Source: Sporosarcina beigongshangi (GTDB taxonomy: Bacteria; Actinomycetota; Actinomycetes; Actinomycetales; Micrococcaceae). Taken from it: 64,000 bases of DNA. The position numbers and the translations under genes are program-made. Positions 37,989-47,190 of the stretch are shown here, one piece after another. Each line of letters starts with the position of its first letter. Within the stretch, counting starts at the first letter, position 1. The notes under the pieces were generated by a model. That model saw only the letters and a list, made by a program, of their open reading frames with translations, had not been told where the DNA came from and made no database searches. The stretch lies in contig NZ_JADHDY010000001.1 of NCBI RefSeq assembly GCF_016820535.1, positions 62,001-126,000 on the forward strand. Reading direction: 5' to 3'.

Positions 37989-39335
37989 CTACACGCCGGC
38001 CGCAACCCGGTCTGCATCCGCAGCGGCGGGCACGCCGCCGTGGTCGTCGAAGTCCAGGGAGGACTCGTCGAACGGCAGGGCGCCGGAGAGCACGGCGCGG
38101 GCCTGCGGCATGTCGATCTCATGCGTCCACTTGCCGATGAGCAGGGTGGCCACGGCGTTTCCGGTGAAGTTGGTGAGGGCGCGGCACTCCGACATGAACT
38201 TGTCGATGCCCACAACCACGCCCATGCCGTCCAGCAGCACCGGCTTGTGGGCGGCCAGGCCTGCGGCGAGCGTTGCCAGTCCGGCGCCCGTGACCCCGGC
38301 GGCGCCCTTCGAGGCGATGACCATGAAGACGAGGAGGCCGATCTGCTCGCCCAAGTTCATCGGCAGGCCCATGGCTGTGGAGATAAAGATGGAGCTCATG
38401 GTCAGGTAGATGGCGGTGCCGTCAAGGTTGAAGGAGTAGCCGGTGGGAACCGTAATGCCCACGACGGGCTTGGATACGCCTGCGTGTTCCATCTTGGCGA
38501 TGAGGCGCGGCAGGGCGGATTCCGAGGAGGAGGTGGCAAAGATCAGCAGGTATTCCCGGGCCAGGTAGCGCATCAGGGAGAAGATGTTCAGGCCCGTGAC
38601 CACTCGAAGGATGGTGCCGAGGATGATGATGATGAACAGGGCGCAGGTCAGGTAGAAGGCGCCCATGAGGACTGCCATGGAGCCGATGGCTGCCCAGCCG
38701 GTTGCACCCACGACAGCTGCGATGGCACCAAAGGCACCGATGGGGGCAACCCACATGATCATCATCATGATCTTGAACACGAGCTTCTGCAGTTGCTGGA
38801 TGAAGTTCAGGATCGGCTCGCCCTGCTTGCCCATGGACTGCAGCGCGAAACCCACCATCAGGGCCAGCACCAGTGTGGGCAGTACGGGAATGTCGCCGGG
38901 AATCATCTCCAGCAGGAACTTCACCGTGCCGTTTTCCTGGGCTGCCGCCGCCTTGTCGTAGGGCTGGAGGTGCAGGCCGGAGCCGGGGTGGATGAGGTTG
39001 CCCACCAACAGGCCGATTGCGAGCGCCACGGTGGACATCGCCATGAAGTACAGCAGGGCCAGTCCGCCCACCTTGCCCACAGTGGCAGCCTTGGCGATGG
39101 AACCCACGCCCAGGGCAATGGTGCAGAAGATGATCGGGGCGATGATCATCTTGATAAGTGCAATGAACATGGTTCCCAACGGCTTCAACGCCTTGCCGAG
39201 CTCGGGCGCCAGCAGGCCGATCGCTGCGCCGAAAACGACGGCGGCGATGACGGCCACGTAGAGCCAGTGAGTCTTGTCCATCTTGCGGCGTGCGGGCCTG
39301 GCCTTGGCGGCGGAGCCTCCCCGTTGAGGGCTCAT
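37989..39335 (-). CDS. dctA: C4-dicarboxylate:cation symporter DctA
   Basis: 448 residues, DAACS/glutamate-transporter fold. Visible hallmarks: SSSESALPRL re-entrant hairpin, GYSFNLDGTAIY (TM7 sodium and substrate site), and GIDKFMSECRALTNFTGN in TM8. Imports succinate, fumarate or malate. ATG has CAGGAG ahead; the 25-codon longer frame has none. Divergent from the two-component genes that probably induce it. Confidence 0.94.
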   Translation of the reverse strand: MSPQRGGSAAKARPARRKMDKTHWLYVAVIAAVVFGAAIGLLAPELGKALKPLGTMFIALIKMIIAPIIFCTIALGVGSIAKAATVGKVGGLALLYFMAMSTVALAIGLLVGNLIHPGSGLHLQPYDKAAAAQENGTVKFLLEMIPGDIPVLPTLVLALMVGFALQSMGKQGEPILNFIQQLQKLVFKIMMMIMWVAPIGAFGAIAAVVGATGWAAIGSMAVLMGAFYLTCALFIIIILGTILRVVTGLNIFSLMRYLAREYLLIFATSSSESALPRLIAKMEHAGVSKPVVGITVPTGYSFNLDGTAIYLTMSSIFISTAMGLPMNLGEQIGLLVFMVIASKGAAGVTGAGLATLAAGLAAHKPVLLDGMGVVVGIDKFMSECRALTNFTGNAVATLLIGKWTHEIDMPQARAVLSGALPFDESSLDFDDHGGVPAAADADRVAAGV

Positions 39336-39390
39336 GGTCACTCCTGGTGGTTGTTGGTGATTAGCATTGGTGGGTGGCGTGCGATCCGCC

Positions 39391-39416
39391 TCACACAAGA
39401 ATGCCCCCACGTGTGA
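39391..39416. promoter_or_regulatory. Dyad TCACAC-N14-GTGTGA in the dctA/sensor-kinase gap
   Basis: Inverted repeat 39391-39396 and 39411-39416 in the 126-base divergent region. It is positioned to be an operator for the adjacent response regulator; opposite in half-site orientation to a CRP site. Confidence 0.4.
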
Positions 39417-39461
39417 TCATCCTCACGGTTGTGTTCATATTGGTCGCACGAAAGGTTCATT

Positions 39462-41108
39462 ATGTTGTGGCGCAGCTGGAGCATTGCCACCCGACTCTTC
39501 GCGGCCAACCTGGTTTTCGTCCTTCTGCTGGCCACCGGAATGGCTGTTGCGTTGGTGCTCGACGCCGGCAACCGCACCCATGAGCAGACCCGCCTGCGCA
39601 TGGAGTCGGTGGCGATGGCGCTGGCCGATTCCCCCCTGGTGCTGGAGGCGGCGGACAGCCCGGACCCGTCCGCCGTGTTGCAGCCGTACGCCGAGTCCGT
39701 GATGCGCGATGCCAAGGTGGACTTTGTGACGTTCATGGACCCCGACGGCATCCGCTGGTCCCACCCAAATCCGGATGAGATCGGCCGGCCGTATGTGGGC
39801 TCCATCGCCCAGGCCCAGGCCGGGGAGGTGTACTCGGAAACAACCGCCGGCACCCTCGGACCGTCAGTGCGCGTCATCGCACCCATCGAGGATTCCTCGG
39901 GAACCGTCCATGGCATGGTGGCTGCCGGCGTGACGGTCAGCAACGTCCAGGAGCTGGTGGCGGCGCGGATGCCCGCCGTGCTGGCCCTCGCAGCCGCACT
40001 GCTTGGTGCCGGGTCGCTGGCCGCGTGGCTGCTGGGCCGCTACCTCAAGCGGGTGACCCTGGGGTGGGGGCCGAAGGAGCTGGGGCAGCTGTTTGTCTAC
40101 TACGAGTCCGTGCTCCACTCCGTCCGGGAGGGCCTGGTGTTGGTGGACCGGGCAGGCCGCCTGGTCTTGTACAACGATCACGCCGCCAAGCTGCTTGGCC
40201 TGGCCGAGCCGCAGGCCGGGCCCGCCACCGGCAGGCCCGCGTTCACCACCGTTGACTCCCTCGACCTGCCCGACTCTCTGGGCGGGCTGCTGCGCAGCGG
40301 ACGCACCGCAACGGACGAGGTCCATCTGGCCGGGGACCGGATGCTGGTGGTCAGCCAGCGCCCGGCGATCGTTCCCGGCAAGGCCGTGCCGTCGGGGACG
40401 GTGGTGACGTTGCGGGACCACACGGAGTTGACCCGCCTGGCCGGCAGCCTCAGCAGCACCGAAACGCTCGTGGAGGCGCTGCGCTCCCAAACGCATGAAC
40501 ACGCCAACCGGCTGCACGCCATCATCTCGCTCATCGAACTGGACCGGCCGACCGAGGCGCTGGAGTTCGCCGCGACAGACCATGCCGCGGCGGTTGCGAT
40601 CGCGTCCGAGCAGGTGGGCTCCCTGGACGAGCCCTACCTGTCCGCACTGCTGTTGGGCAAGCAGGCACAGGCCGCCGAGCGCGGGGTGGCGCTGGACATC
40701 AGCGGTTCCGGCACGCTGCCACCCGGCACGTTGGATGCGCGGGAGCTTGTCACCCTCCTGGGCAACCTGGTGGACAACGCGATTGACGCCGCGGCCGGCC
40801 ACTCCCCCGCACCCACGGTCTGGGCGGACCTTCTGGTGGCCGACGGCACCCTGACCATCACGGTCGCGGACAACGGTCCCGGACTGCCCACCACCGACCT
40901 GGACGTGCTCGGACGCATCGGCACCACCGGCAAGGAGTCCGTGGCCCCCGGCGGCCGCGGCTATGGGATCGCGCTGATCCGGCGCGCAGCGGCCGCCCTC
41001 GGCGGCACAGTCACAGGCGAGAACGACGGCGGCGCCGTCATGACCGCCGTCGTGCCGGTAACGCAAACAACGGCAGGCCAGCCAGGGGAAGGGCGGGATG
41101 GGTCATGA
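39462..41108 (+). CDS. CitA/DcuS-type sensor histidine kinase
   Basis: 548 residues. TM helix at about residues 13-32, an extracellular Cache/PDC sensor of about 135 residues, second TM at 166-190, a PAS domain (LVLVDRAGRLVLYNDHAAKLLG), then an H-box with SQTHEHANRLH as the phospho-acceptor region and an ATPase domain with NLVDNAIDAA (N-box) and DNGPGLP (G1). This class senses dicarboxylates or citrate. GAAAGG before the ATG. Its stop overlaps the response regulator start. Confidence 0.92.
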   Translation: MLWRSWSIATRLFAANLVFVLLLATGMAVALVLDAGNRTHEQTRLRMESVAMALADSPLVLEAADSPDPSAVLQPYAESVMRDAKVDFVTFMDPDGIRWSHPNPDEIGRPYVGSIAQAQAGEVYSETTAGTLGPSVRVIAPIEDSSGTVHGMVAAGVTVSNVQELVAARMPAVLALAAALLGAGSLAAWLLGRYLKRVTLGWGPKELGQLFVYYESVLHSVREGLVLVDRAGRLVLYNDHAAKLLGLAEPQAGPATGRPAFTTVDSLDLPDSLGGLLRSGRTATDEVHLAGDRMLVVSQRPAIVPGKAVPSGTVVTLRDHTELTRLAGSLSSTETLVEALRSQTHEHANRLHAIISLIELDRPTEALEFAATDHAAAVAIASEQVGSLDEPYLSALLLGKQAQAAERGVALDISGSGTLPPGTLDARELVTLLGNLVDNAIDAAAGHSPAPTVWADLLVADGTLTITVADNGPGLPTTDLDVLGRIGTTGKESVAPGGRGYGIALIRRAAAALGGTVTGENDGGAVMTAVVPVTQTTAGQPGEGRDGS

Positions 41109-41806
41109 GCGCACACGAACGGATACGGGTGCTCGTGGTGGACGACGAGCCGATCGCCCTGGCCGCCCATGCCGACTATGTGCAGCGGCTGGACGGTTTT
41201 GAAGTGGCGGCGCAGGCCCACGGGATGGGTGCCGCGCTGGCAGCCATGCAGGACCCTGCGGTGGTGCCCGTCCACCTGGTCCTGCTGGACATGAACCTGA
41301 CCGACGGGCACGGCCTGGACCTGCTGCGCCGCATCCACGGGCTGGGCATGGTGCCGGACGTCGTGGCCATTACGGCCGTGCGCGACGTCCACGTGGTGCG
41401 CTCGGCCATTGCGCTGGGCATCACGGCATACTTGGTCAAGCCCTTCACCTTTGCCGCGTTCAGGGAGAAGCTGGAGAACTACCGGAACTACCAGGCGGCC
41501 CTGGCGGACACGGCACACACATCCCAGGAAGCGATTGACAGGGCGCTGTCGGCACTGCGCCCCTCAGGGAAGGCGGCAATGCCCAAGGGCATGCTGCCGG
41601 AAACGCTGCGTGCCGTGGCGGACTGGCTGATGGCACAGCCCGGCGCCGAGTCGGCAACAGAGGCCGCCGCGGGGCTGTCGATGTCCCGGGTCACGGCGCG
41701 GCGCTACCTGGACCACCTGGTGGAGACCGGTTCGGCCGCTAAGGCTCCGCGGCACGGCTCGCCCGGCCGCCCGGAGCTGGAATACCGCTGGCTCCGGGAC
41801 AGCTGA
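41105..41806 (+). CDS. CitB/DcuR-type response regulator
   Basis: 233 residues. Receiver domain with the acidic pair VVDDE (residues 11-15), phospho-Asp in LLDMNLTDG at about residue 61, and switch Thr/Lys (ITAV, VKPF). C-terminal winged helix of the CitB/DcuR group (LSMSRVTARRYLDHL). ATGA overlap with the kinase. Probable target is dctA, divergent 1.6 kb away. Confidence 0.93.
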   Translation: MSAHERIRVLVVDDEPIALAAHADYVQRLDGFEVAAQAHGMGAALAAMQDPAVVPVHLVLLDMNLTDGHGLDLLRRIHGLGMVPDVVAITAVRDVHVVRSAIALGITAYLVKPFTFAAFREKLENYRNYQAALADTAHTSQEAIDRALSALRPSGKAAMPKGMLPETLRAVADWLMAQPGAESATEAAAGLSMSRVTARRYLDHLVETGSAAKAPRHGSPGRPELEYRWLRDS

Positions 41807-41855
41807 CCCTTCCCAGGGGCGTCCCAAACGCGGCGGAGCCCGGCCTGCACGACCG

Positions 41856-43754
41856 TCACCGACGGGTGAGGACGGGGATGAGGGCGTCGATCACGCCGCG
41901 GTCCTCGATCGTGGAGGGTACGGTGTAGTCGACGCGGTCGGCGATCTGGCGCATGGTCTTGCGCAGGATCTTCCCGGAACGGGTCTTGGGCAGGGCGTCC
42001 ACGACGACGGCGGTCTTGAAGTCGGCGACGGGTCCGATCTCCCGGCGCACGAGCGCCACGAGTTCCTTTTCCAGATCATCGGGGGCAATGTCCGCCCCGG
42101 CCTTCAGCACCACGTAGCCCACGGCCTTCTGCCCCTTCAGGACATCGGCCACGCCGATCACGGCGCATTCGGCCACTGCCGCATGCGTGCCAACCACCTG
42201 CTCGATGGCGCCCGTGGACAGCCGGTGCCCGGCCACGTTGATGACGTCGTCCGTGCGGCCCATGACAAACACGTAGCCGTCCCCGTCGAGATAGCCTGAG
42301 TCCCCCGTGGCATAGAAGCCGGCAAAGGCGCCCAGGTAGGAATCAACGAAGCGCTGGTCGTCGCCCCACAGGGTGGGCAGTGTTCCCGGCGGCAGCGGAA
42401 GGCGCAGCACAATGTTCCCCTCCTCACCCACGGCAACCTCGGCACCAAGCCCGTCGACGATGCGCAGGTCATAGCCGGGCATCGGCAGCGTGGGCGATCC
42501 GGCCTTGATCGGCAGCGGGTCAAGGCCCCGCGGATTCCCCACGATCGCCCAGCCGGTCTCGGTCTGCCACCAGTGGTCCACCACGGGGACATCCAGGACC
42601 CGCCCGGCCCAATGGTACGTGTCCACGTCCAACCGCTCGCCGGCGGTGAACAGCGTTTGGAGGTGGCCGACGTCGTGCCTCCCCAGCAGTTCCGCCTCCG
42701 GGTCCACCTTGCGGATGGCGCGCAGGGCGGTGGGCGCGGTGAACAGCGCCTTCACCCCGTGGTCTGCGATGACGCGCCAAAACGCACCGGCATCGGGGGT
42801 GCCCACGGGCTTGCCCTCGTACATGACCGTCGTGGCGCCGGCCAGCAGCGGCCCGTACACAATGTAGGAGTGCCCCACCACCCAGCCAACGTCCGATGCC
42901 GTCCACCAGACGTCTCCTGCATGGATGTCGTAAAGGTTGGCCATGCTCCACAGCAGTGCGACGGCGTGGCCGCCGTTGTCGCGGACCACACCCTTGGGCG
43001 TGCCGGTGGTTCCGGACGTGTAGAGAATGTACAGCGGGTCCGTCGCCTTGACCGGAACGGGCGCGGCCGGCGCGGCACCTGCGAGCGCCGCATCCCAATC
43101 CACCGTGTTCAGTGCCAGGCCGCCGGGCAGTCCGGCGAAGCCGTCGCGGTGCTTGACGATGACCGGCAGCCGTTCCATCTCCGCCTTGGCCAGGGCCTCG
43201 TGCACAGTGGGGAGGTATTCGATGAGGCGGCCGGGCTCCATGCCCCCGGAGGTTGTGACCACCACCTTGGGAGCCGCATCCTTCAGCCTGACGGCGAGCT
43301 CGCCGGCGGCAAACCCGCCGAAGACCACCGAGTGGATGGCGCCCAGGCGGGCCGCGGCCAGCATAGCGATGGCCGCCTCGGGAATCATGGGCATGTAGAT
43401 CAGGACGCGGTCGCCCCTGCCCACCCCCTGGTCGCGGAGCACGCCGGCGAAGCGGGCCACCAGCTCCGTCAGCTCACCGTAGGTGTAAGTGCGCTGCACG
43501 CCCGTCATGGCTGAATCGTGGATGAGGGCGGGACGGCCCCCGTGCCCGGCGGCAACATGGCGGTCCAGCGCGTTGAAGCAGGTGTTCAGCTCTGCGTCGG
43601 GGAACCAGCGGCCGGCAGGCGCCAGCGACCCGTCAAAGGCCCGCGTGGGCGGCACCGTCCACTCAACGGCCCGTGCCGCCCCGAGCCAAAACCCTTCCGG
43701 GTCGCCGAGGCTGCGCCGATGTTCTTCCCGGTACTTGTTGCCAGTGGGGTCCAT
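41856..43754 (-). CDS. prpE: Propionyl-CoA synthetase (acetyl-CoA synthetase family)
   Basis: 632 residues. Adenylate-forming motif YTSGTTGTPKG, WWQTETGW in the substrate pocket and LPKTRSGKILR with the C-terminal catalytic (acetylation-regulated) lysine. Family members make acetyl- or propionyl-CoA. The propionyl call rests on divergence from the methylcitrate genes and shared TGTATACA boxes. GGAG before the ATG; the longer frame upstream lacks homology. Confidence 0.85.
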   Translation of the reverse strand: MDPTGNKYREEHRRSLGDPEGFWLGAARAVEWTVPPTRAFDGSLAPAGRWFPDAELNTCFNALDRHVAAGHGGRPALIHDSAMTGVQRTYTYGELTELVARFAGVLRDQGVGRGDRVLIYMPMIPEAAIAMLAAARLGAIHSVVFGGFAAGELAVRLKDAAPKVVVTTSGGMEPGRLIEYLPTVHEALAKAEMERLPVIVKHRDGFAGLPGGLALNTVDWDAALAGAAPAAPVPVKATDPLYILYTSGTTGTPKGVVRDNGGHAVALLWSMANLYDIHAGDVWWTASDVGWVVGHSYIVYGPLLAGATTVMYEGKPVGTPDAGAFWRVIADHGVKALFTAPTALRAIRKVDPEAELLGRHDVGHLQTLFTAGERLDVDTYHWAGRVLDVPVVDHWWQTETGWAIVGNPRGLDPLPIKAGSPTLPMPGYDLRIVDGLGAEVAVGEEGNIVLRLPLPPGTLPTLWGDDQRFVDSYLGAFAGFYATGDSGYLDGDGYVFVMGRTDDVINVAGHRLSTGAIEQVVGTHAAVAECAVIGVADVLKGQKAVGYVVLKAGADIAPDDLEKELVALVRREIGPVADFKTAVVVDALPKTRSGKILRKTMRQIADRVDYTVPSTIEDRGVIDALIPVLTRR

Positions 43755-43826
43755 GTCAATTCTCCATCCACGTTGATGTGATGTGTGCCATGCTAGCGCC
43801 CCGCGGCAGACAAAAACAAGCAATTG

Positions 43827-43834
43827 TGTATACA
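43827..43834. promoter_or_regulatory. GntR operator candidate 1 (TGTATACA)
   Basis: TGTATACA inside the larger imperfect palindrome TTGTGTATACATAA, 73 bases before prpE. A second TGTATACA lies 62 bases away. Confidence 0.6.
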
Positions 43835-43888
43835 TAAATTGATTTGAATTGAATTATTCTGCCAAATTCATGGCCAAACTCTTGATTC

Positions 43889-43896
43889 TGTATACA
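43889..43896. promoter_or_regulatory. GntR operator candidate 2 (TGTATACA)
   Basis: Identical core to 43827-43834, on the gntR side of the divergent region. Two sites are consistent with one regulator controlling both prpE and gntR-prpDBC. Confidence 0.6.
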
Positions 43897-44013
43897 ATGG
43901 GACGAAAGGCCGGGCATCACCGGGCAGCCGCGGACAACGGCTCCGGACGATGCCGGACCGGGAAAGCCGCCAGGCGGACAGCAACACTGACAGCAAGACT
44001 GAACGGAGGGGCC

Positions 44014-44673
44014 ATGCGAGCCAGCGACCGCGCCTACGCAACACTTCACGCCGACATCATCAATTGGCGCCTGGTCCCGGGCACCACCCTGGGCGAGGTG
44101 GAACTCTCTGAACGCCTGGGGGTCTCCCGCACTCCCATCCGCGAGGCGCTCGCCAGGCTGACGGCCGAGGGCCTGGCCGAACCGCAAAGCGGGCGCGGCA
44201 CCGTGGTCAGCGGCATCTCCCTTGACCACTTGGACGAGTTGTTTGAATTGCGCTCCGCCCTCGAGTGCCGGGCCGCCGAGCTGGCTGCCCTCCGGGGGGA
44301 CCGGGACACCTTCCTGGAGCTGTACCGCAAGCTGGCCAACGCTGGCGGGCTGATCACGGAGGACGACCCCAGCCGCAGCGGCTATTACCGGCTGGCAGGA
44401 GAGCTGGACAGCGCCGTGGAGGCCGCCGTCGGAAACCACTACCTGAACCAGGCCCTGAAGAACCTGCGCGTGCACCTGGTGCGGGTGCGGCGACTGGGCA
44501 AGGACAACCCCGCCCGGCTGCGTGATGCCGCCCGTGAGCACGCCGCCATCGCCCTGGCGATCGCCAACGGCAACCCGACGGTGGCCAGCGCCGCCACCAC
44601 CGTCCACCTCGACAACAGCCTGCGCCACCTGCTGAGCACGGCCCCCGACATTTCATCCGAACCGCATAGTTGA
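44014..44673 (+). CDS. GntR-family regulator (FCD subfamily) of the methylcitrate genes
   Basis: 219 residues. Winged helix: LGEVELSERLGVSRTPIREALARL at residues 30-53, then an all-helical FCD ligand domain. A frame open 55 codons upstream is not used: GGAGGGG precedes the ATG. First gene of the prpDBC operon (33 bases to prpD). Likely an autorepressor acting at the TGTATACA pair and relieved by a propionyl- or methylcitrate-type metabolite; ligand is inferred. Confidence 0.9.
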   Translation: MRASDRAYATLHADIINWRLVPGTTLGEVELSERLGVSRTPIREALARLTAEGLAEPQSGRGTVVSGISLDHLDELFELRSALECRAAELAALRGDRDTFLELYRKLANAGGLITEDDPSRSGYYRLAGELDSAVEAAVGNHYLNQALKNLRVHLVRVRRLGKDNPARLRDAAREHAAIALAIANGNPTVASAATTVHLDNSLRHLLSTAPDISSEPHS

Positions 44674-44706
44674 ACCACGTTTTGCAAGCACTGTGAAAGG
44701 AACACC

Positions 44707-46227
44707 ATGACCATCGATCACACCGTCCGCGTGTACAAGAGCGAAGAGAACCTGGCCCGTGAGGACCAGTTGGCACACAAGATCGCCAAGGTTGCCGCAG
44801 ACCCCGTGGCCGTCACGGCAGAGGTCACCGACATGATCATCAACCGCGTCATCGACAACGCCTCCGTGGCCATCGCCTCCCTGAACCGCGGCCCCATTGT
44901 TGCGGCCCGCGCGCAGGCCCTGACCCACGCCCCGTCAACCGGCGGCTCCGGCGCCTCCATCTTCGGCATTACCGAGAAGGTCTCTCCCGAGTGGGCTGCC
45001 TGGGCCAACGGCGTCGCCGTCCGCGAACTCGACTACCACGACACCTTCCTGGCCGCCGAGTACTCCCACCCGGGGGACAACATCCCGCCGATCCTGGCCG
45101 TCGCCCAGCACACCGGCGCCTCAGGCGCCGACCTCATCCGCGGTATCGCCACGGGTTATGAAATTCAGGTGGACCTTGTCAAGGCCATCTGCCTGCACAA
45201 GCACAAGATTGACCATGTTGCCCACCTCGGCCCGTCCGCCGCAGCCGGCATCGGCACCCTGCTGAACCTCGAGGTGGAAACCATCTTCCAGGCTGTTGGC
45301 CAGGGCCTGCACACCACCACGGCAACCCGTCAGTCCCGCAAGGGCGAGATCTCCACCTGGAAGGCGCACGCCCCCGCATTTGCCGGCAAGATGGCCGTTG
45401 AGGCTGCCGACCGTGCCATGCGCGGGCAGACCTCCCCCGTGCCGATCTATGAAGGTGAAGACGGTGTCATCGCCTGGATGCTCGACGGCGCAAATGCCCA
45501 GTACACCGTGCCCCTGCCAGCCGACGGCGAAGCCAAGCGCGCCATCTTGGACACCTACACGAAGGAACACTCCGCCGAGTACCAGGCCCAGGCCTGGATC
45601 GACCTGGCCCGCAAGCTCCACGGCGAACACCCCGAGGCGGCTGATCCGGCCAACGTTGCCAGCGTCCTGATCAAGACCAGCCACCACACCCACTACGTGA
45701 TCGGCTCCGGCGCCAACGACCCCCAGAAGTATGATCCCACCGCCTCACGCGAAACCCTGGATCACTCCATCCCCTACATCTTCACGGTTGCACTTCAGGA
45801 TGGCGCCTGGCACCACGTGGACTCCTACTCCCCCGAGCGCGCCGGCCGCCCCGACACAGTGGAGCTCTGGCACAAGGTGACCACAGAGGAGGACGCCGAG
45901 TGGACGCGCCGCTACCACTCCCTCGACATCGCCGAGAAGGCCTTCGGCGGCTCCGTGGAGATCACGCTTAACGACGGCACGCTCATCACCGATTCCATTG
46001 CCGTAGCCGACGCCCACCCGCTCGGTGCCCGGCCGTTCGCCCGCGAGCAGTACATCAACAAGTTCCGCACCCTGGCCGCAGGCCTCGTCGAGGAAGCCGA
46101 GATCGACCGCTTCATCGAAGCCGCGGAAAACCTGCCGAACCTGGCAGCAGGTGAACTGGACCAGCTCAACATCACGGCAGCCCCCGGCGTGATCGACCTC
46201 GCCGCCGCCCCCAAGGGACTGTTCTAA
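44707..46227 (+). CDS. prpD: 2-methylcitrate dehydratase (MmgE/PrpD family)
   Basis: 506 residues, full PrpD length. Motifs [15 protein letters not shown] and [16 protein letters not shown] are as in the family. Dehydrates 2-methylcitrate to cis-2-methylaconitate. SD AAAGGA before the ATG. Follows gntR; prpB begins one base after its stop. Confidence 0.95.
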   Translation: MTIDHTVRVYKSEENLAREDQLAHKIAKVAADPVAVTAEVTDMIINRVIDNASVAIASLNRGPIVAARAQALTHAPSTGGSGASIFGITEKVSPEWAAWANGVAVRELDYHDTFLAAEYSHPGDNIPPILAVAQHTGASGADLIRGIATGYEIQVDLVKAICLHKHKIDHVAHLGPSAAAGIGTLLNLEVETIFQAVGQGLHTTTATRQSRKGEISTWKAHAPAFAGKMAVEAADRAMRGQTSPVPIYEGEDGVIAWMLDGANAQYTVPLPADGEAKRAILDTYTKEHSAEYQAQAWIDLARKLHGEHPEAADPANVASVLIKTSHHTHYVIGSGANDPQKYDPTASRETLDHSIPYIFTVALQDGAWHHVDSYSPERAGRPDTVELWHKVTTEEDAEWTRRYHSLDIAEKAFGGSVEITLNDGTLITDSIAVADAHPLGARPFAREQYINKFRTLAAGLVEEAEIDRFIEAAENLPNLAAGELDQLNITAAPGVIDLAAAPKGLF

Positions 46228-46228
46228 C

Positions 46229-47158
46229 ATGCTCTACGCCAAGAAGACTCCCGAGCAGAAGCGCCGCGAGCTGCGGGCCATGCTGGTGCCCGGCGCGGCC
46301 GTGCAGTTCCCGGGCTCGTTCAACCCGCTCTCGGCCCGCCTGATTGAGGAAAAGAAGTTCGACGGCGTGTACATCTCCGGCGCGGTCCTCGCCAACGATC
46401 TGGGTTTCCCCGACATTGGCATGACCACGCTGAGCGAGGTGGCCGCACGCGGCGGCCAGATTGCCCGAATGACGGACCTGCCATGCCTCATCGACGCCGA
46501 CACCGGATTTGGGGAGCCCATGAACGTGGCCCGGACCATCCAGGAACTGGAGAATGCCGGACTGGCCGGTTGCCACATCGAGGACCAGTTCAACCCCAAG
46601 CGCTGCGGCCACCTCGACGGCAAGAACATGGTGGACCTGGACACCGCGGTCAAGCGCATTGCCGCCGCCGCGGACGCCCGCCGCGATGAGAACTTCCTCA
46701 TCATGGCCCGCACCGACATCCGTGCCGTGGAAGGCCTGGACGCCGCCATCAACCGGGCCAAGGCTTTGGTCGACGCCGGAGCCGACGCGATCTTCCCCGA
46801 GGCCATGAAGTCCGTGGCCGAATTCGAGGCGGTGTGCAAGGCCGTCAACGTGCCGGTCTTGGCCAACATGACGGAGTTCGGCAAGAGCGAACTCTTCACG
46901 CGCGATGCCCTGGCGGGCGCCGGCGTGGCCATGATCATCTACCCCGTGACGTTGCTGCGCAGTGCCATGGGTGCGGCCGAGCGCGTCCTGGATGCCATCA
47001 ACGCCGACGGAACGCAGGAAGCCGCCGTGCATGAGATGTTGACCCGGGCCCGGCTCTATGAATTAGTTGACTATGAGGCCTATAACCAATTCGACACCGG
47101 AATCTTCAACTTCCAGGTTCCCGGCTTGGACATCGAAAGCAACAGCTCAAACCTCTAG
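46229..47158 (+). CDS. prpB: 2-methylisocitrate lyase
   Basis: 309 residues. The catalytic loop NPKRCGHLDGK holds the conserved Cys; DADTGFGEP binds metal. Cleaves methylisocitrate to pyruvate and succinate. Length and motifs separate it from isocitrate lyase and phosphonomutase. One-base gap after prpD; AAGGGA before the ATG. Confidence 0.95.
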   Translation: MLYAKKTPEQKRRELRAMLVPGAAVQFPGSFNPLSARLIEEKKFDGVYISGAVLANDLGFPDIGMTTLSEVAARGGQIARMTDLPCLIDADTGFGEPMNVARTIQELENAGLAGCHIEDQFNPKRCGHLDGKNMVDLDTAVKRIAAAADARRDENFLIMARTDIRAVEGLDAAINRAKALVDAGADAIFPEAMKSVAEFEAVCKAVNVPVLANMTEFGKSELFTRDALAGAGVAMIIYPVTLLRSAMGAAERVLDAINADGTQEAAVHEMLTRARLYELVDYEAYNQFDTGIFNFQVPGLDIESNSSNL

Positions 47159-47190
47159 GCAACAGTGCTTTTTAAAGAAGGAGTACCACT

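Noticed and set aside
39391-39416. CRP-type binding site
   Set aside because: The half-sites face the opposite way (TCACAC then GTGTGA) and the spacer is 14, not 6.
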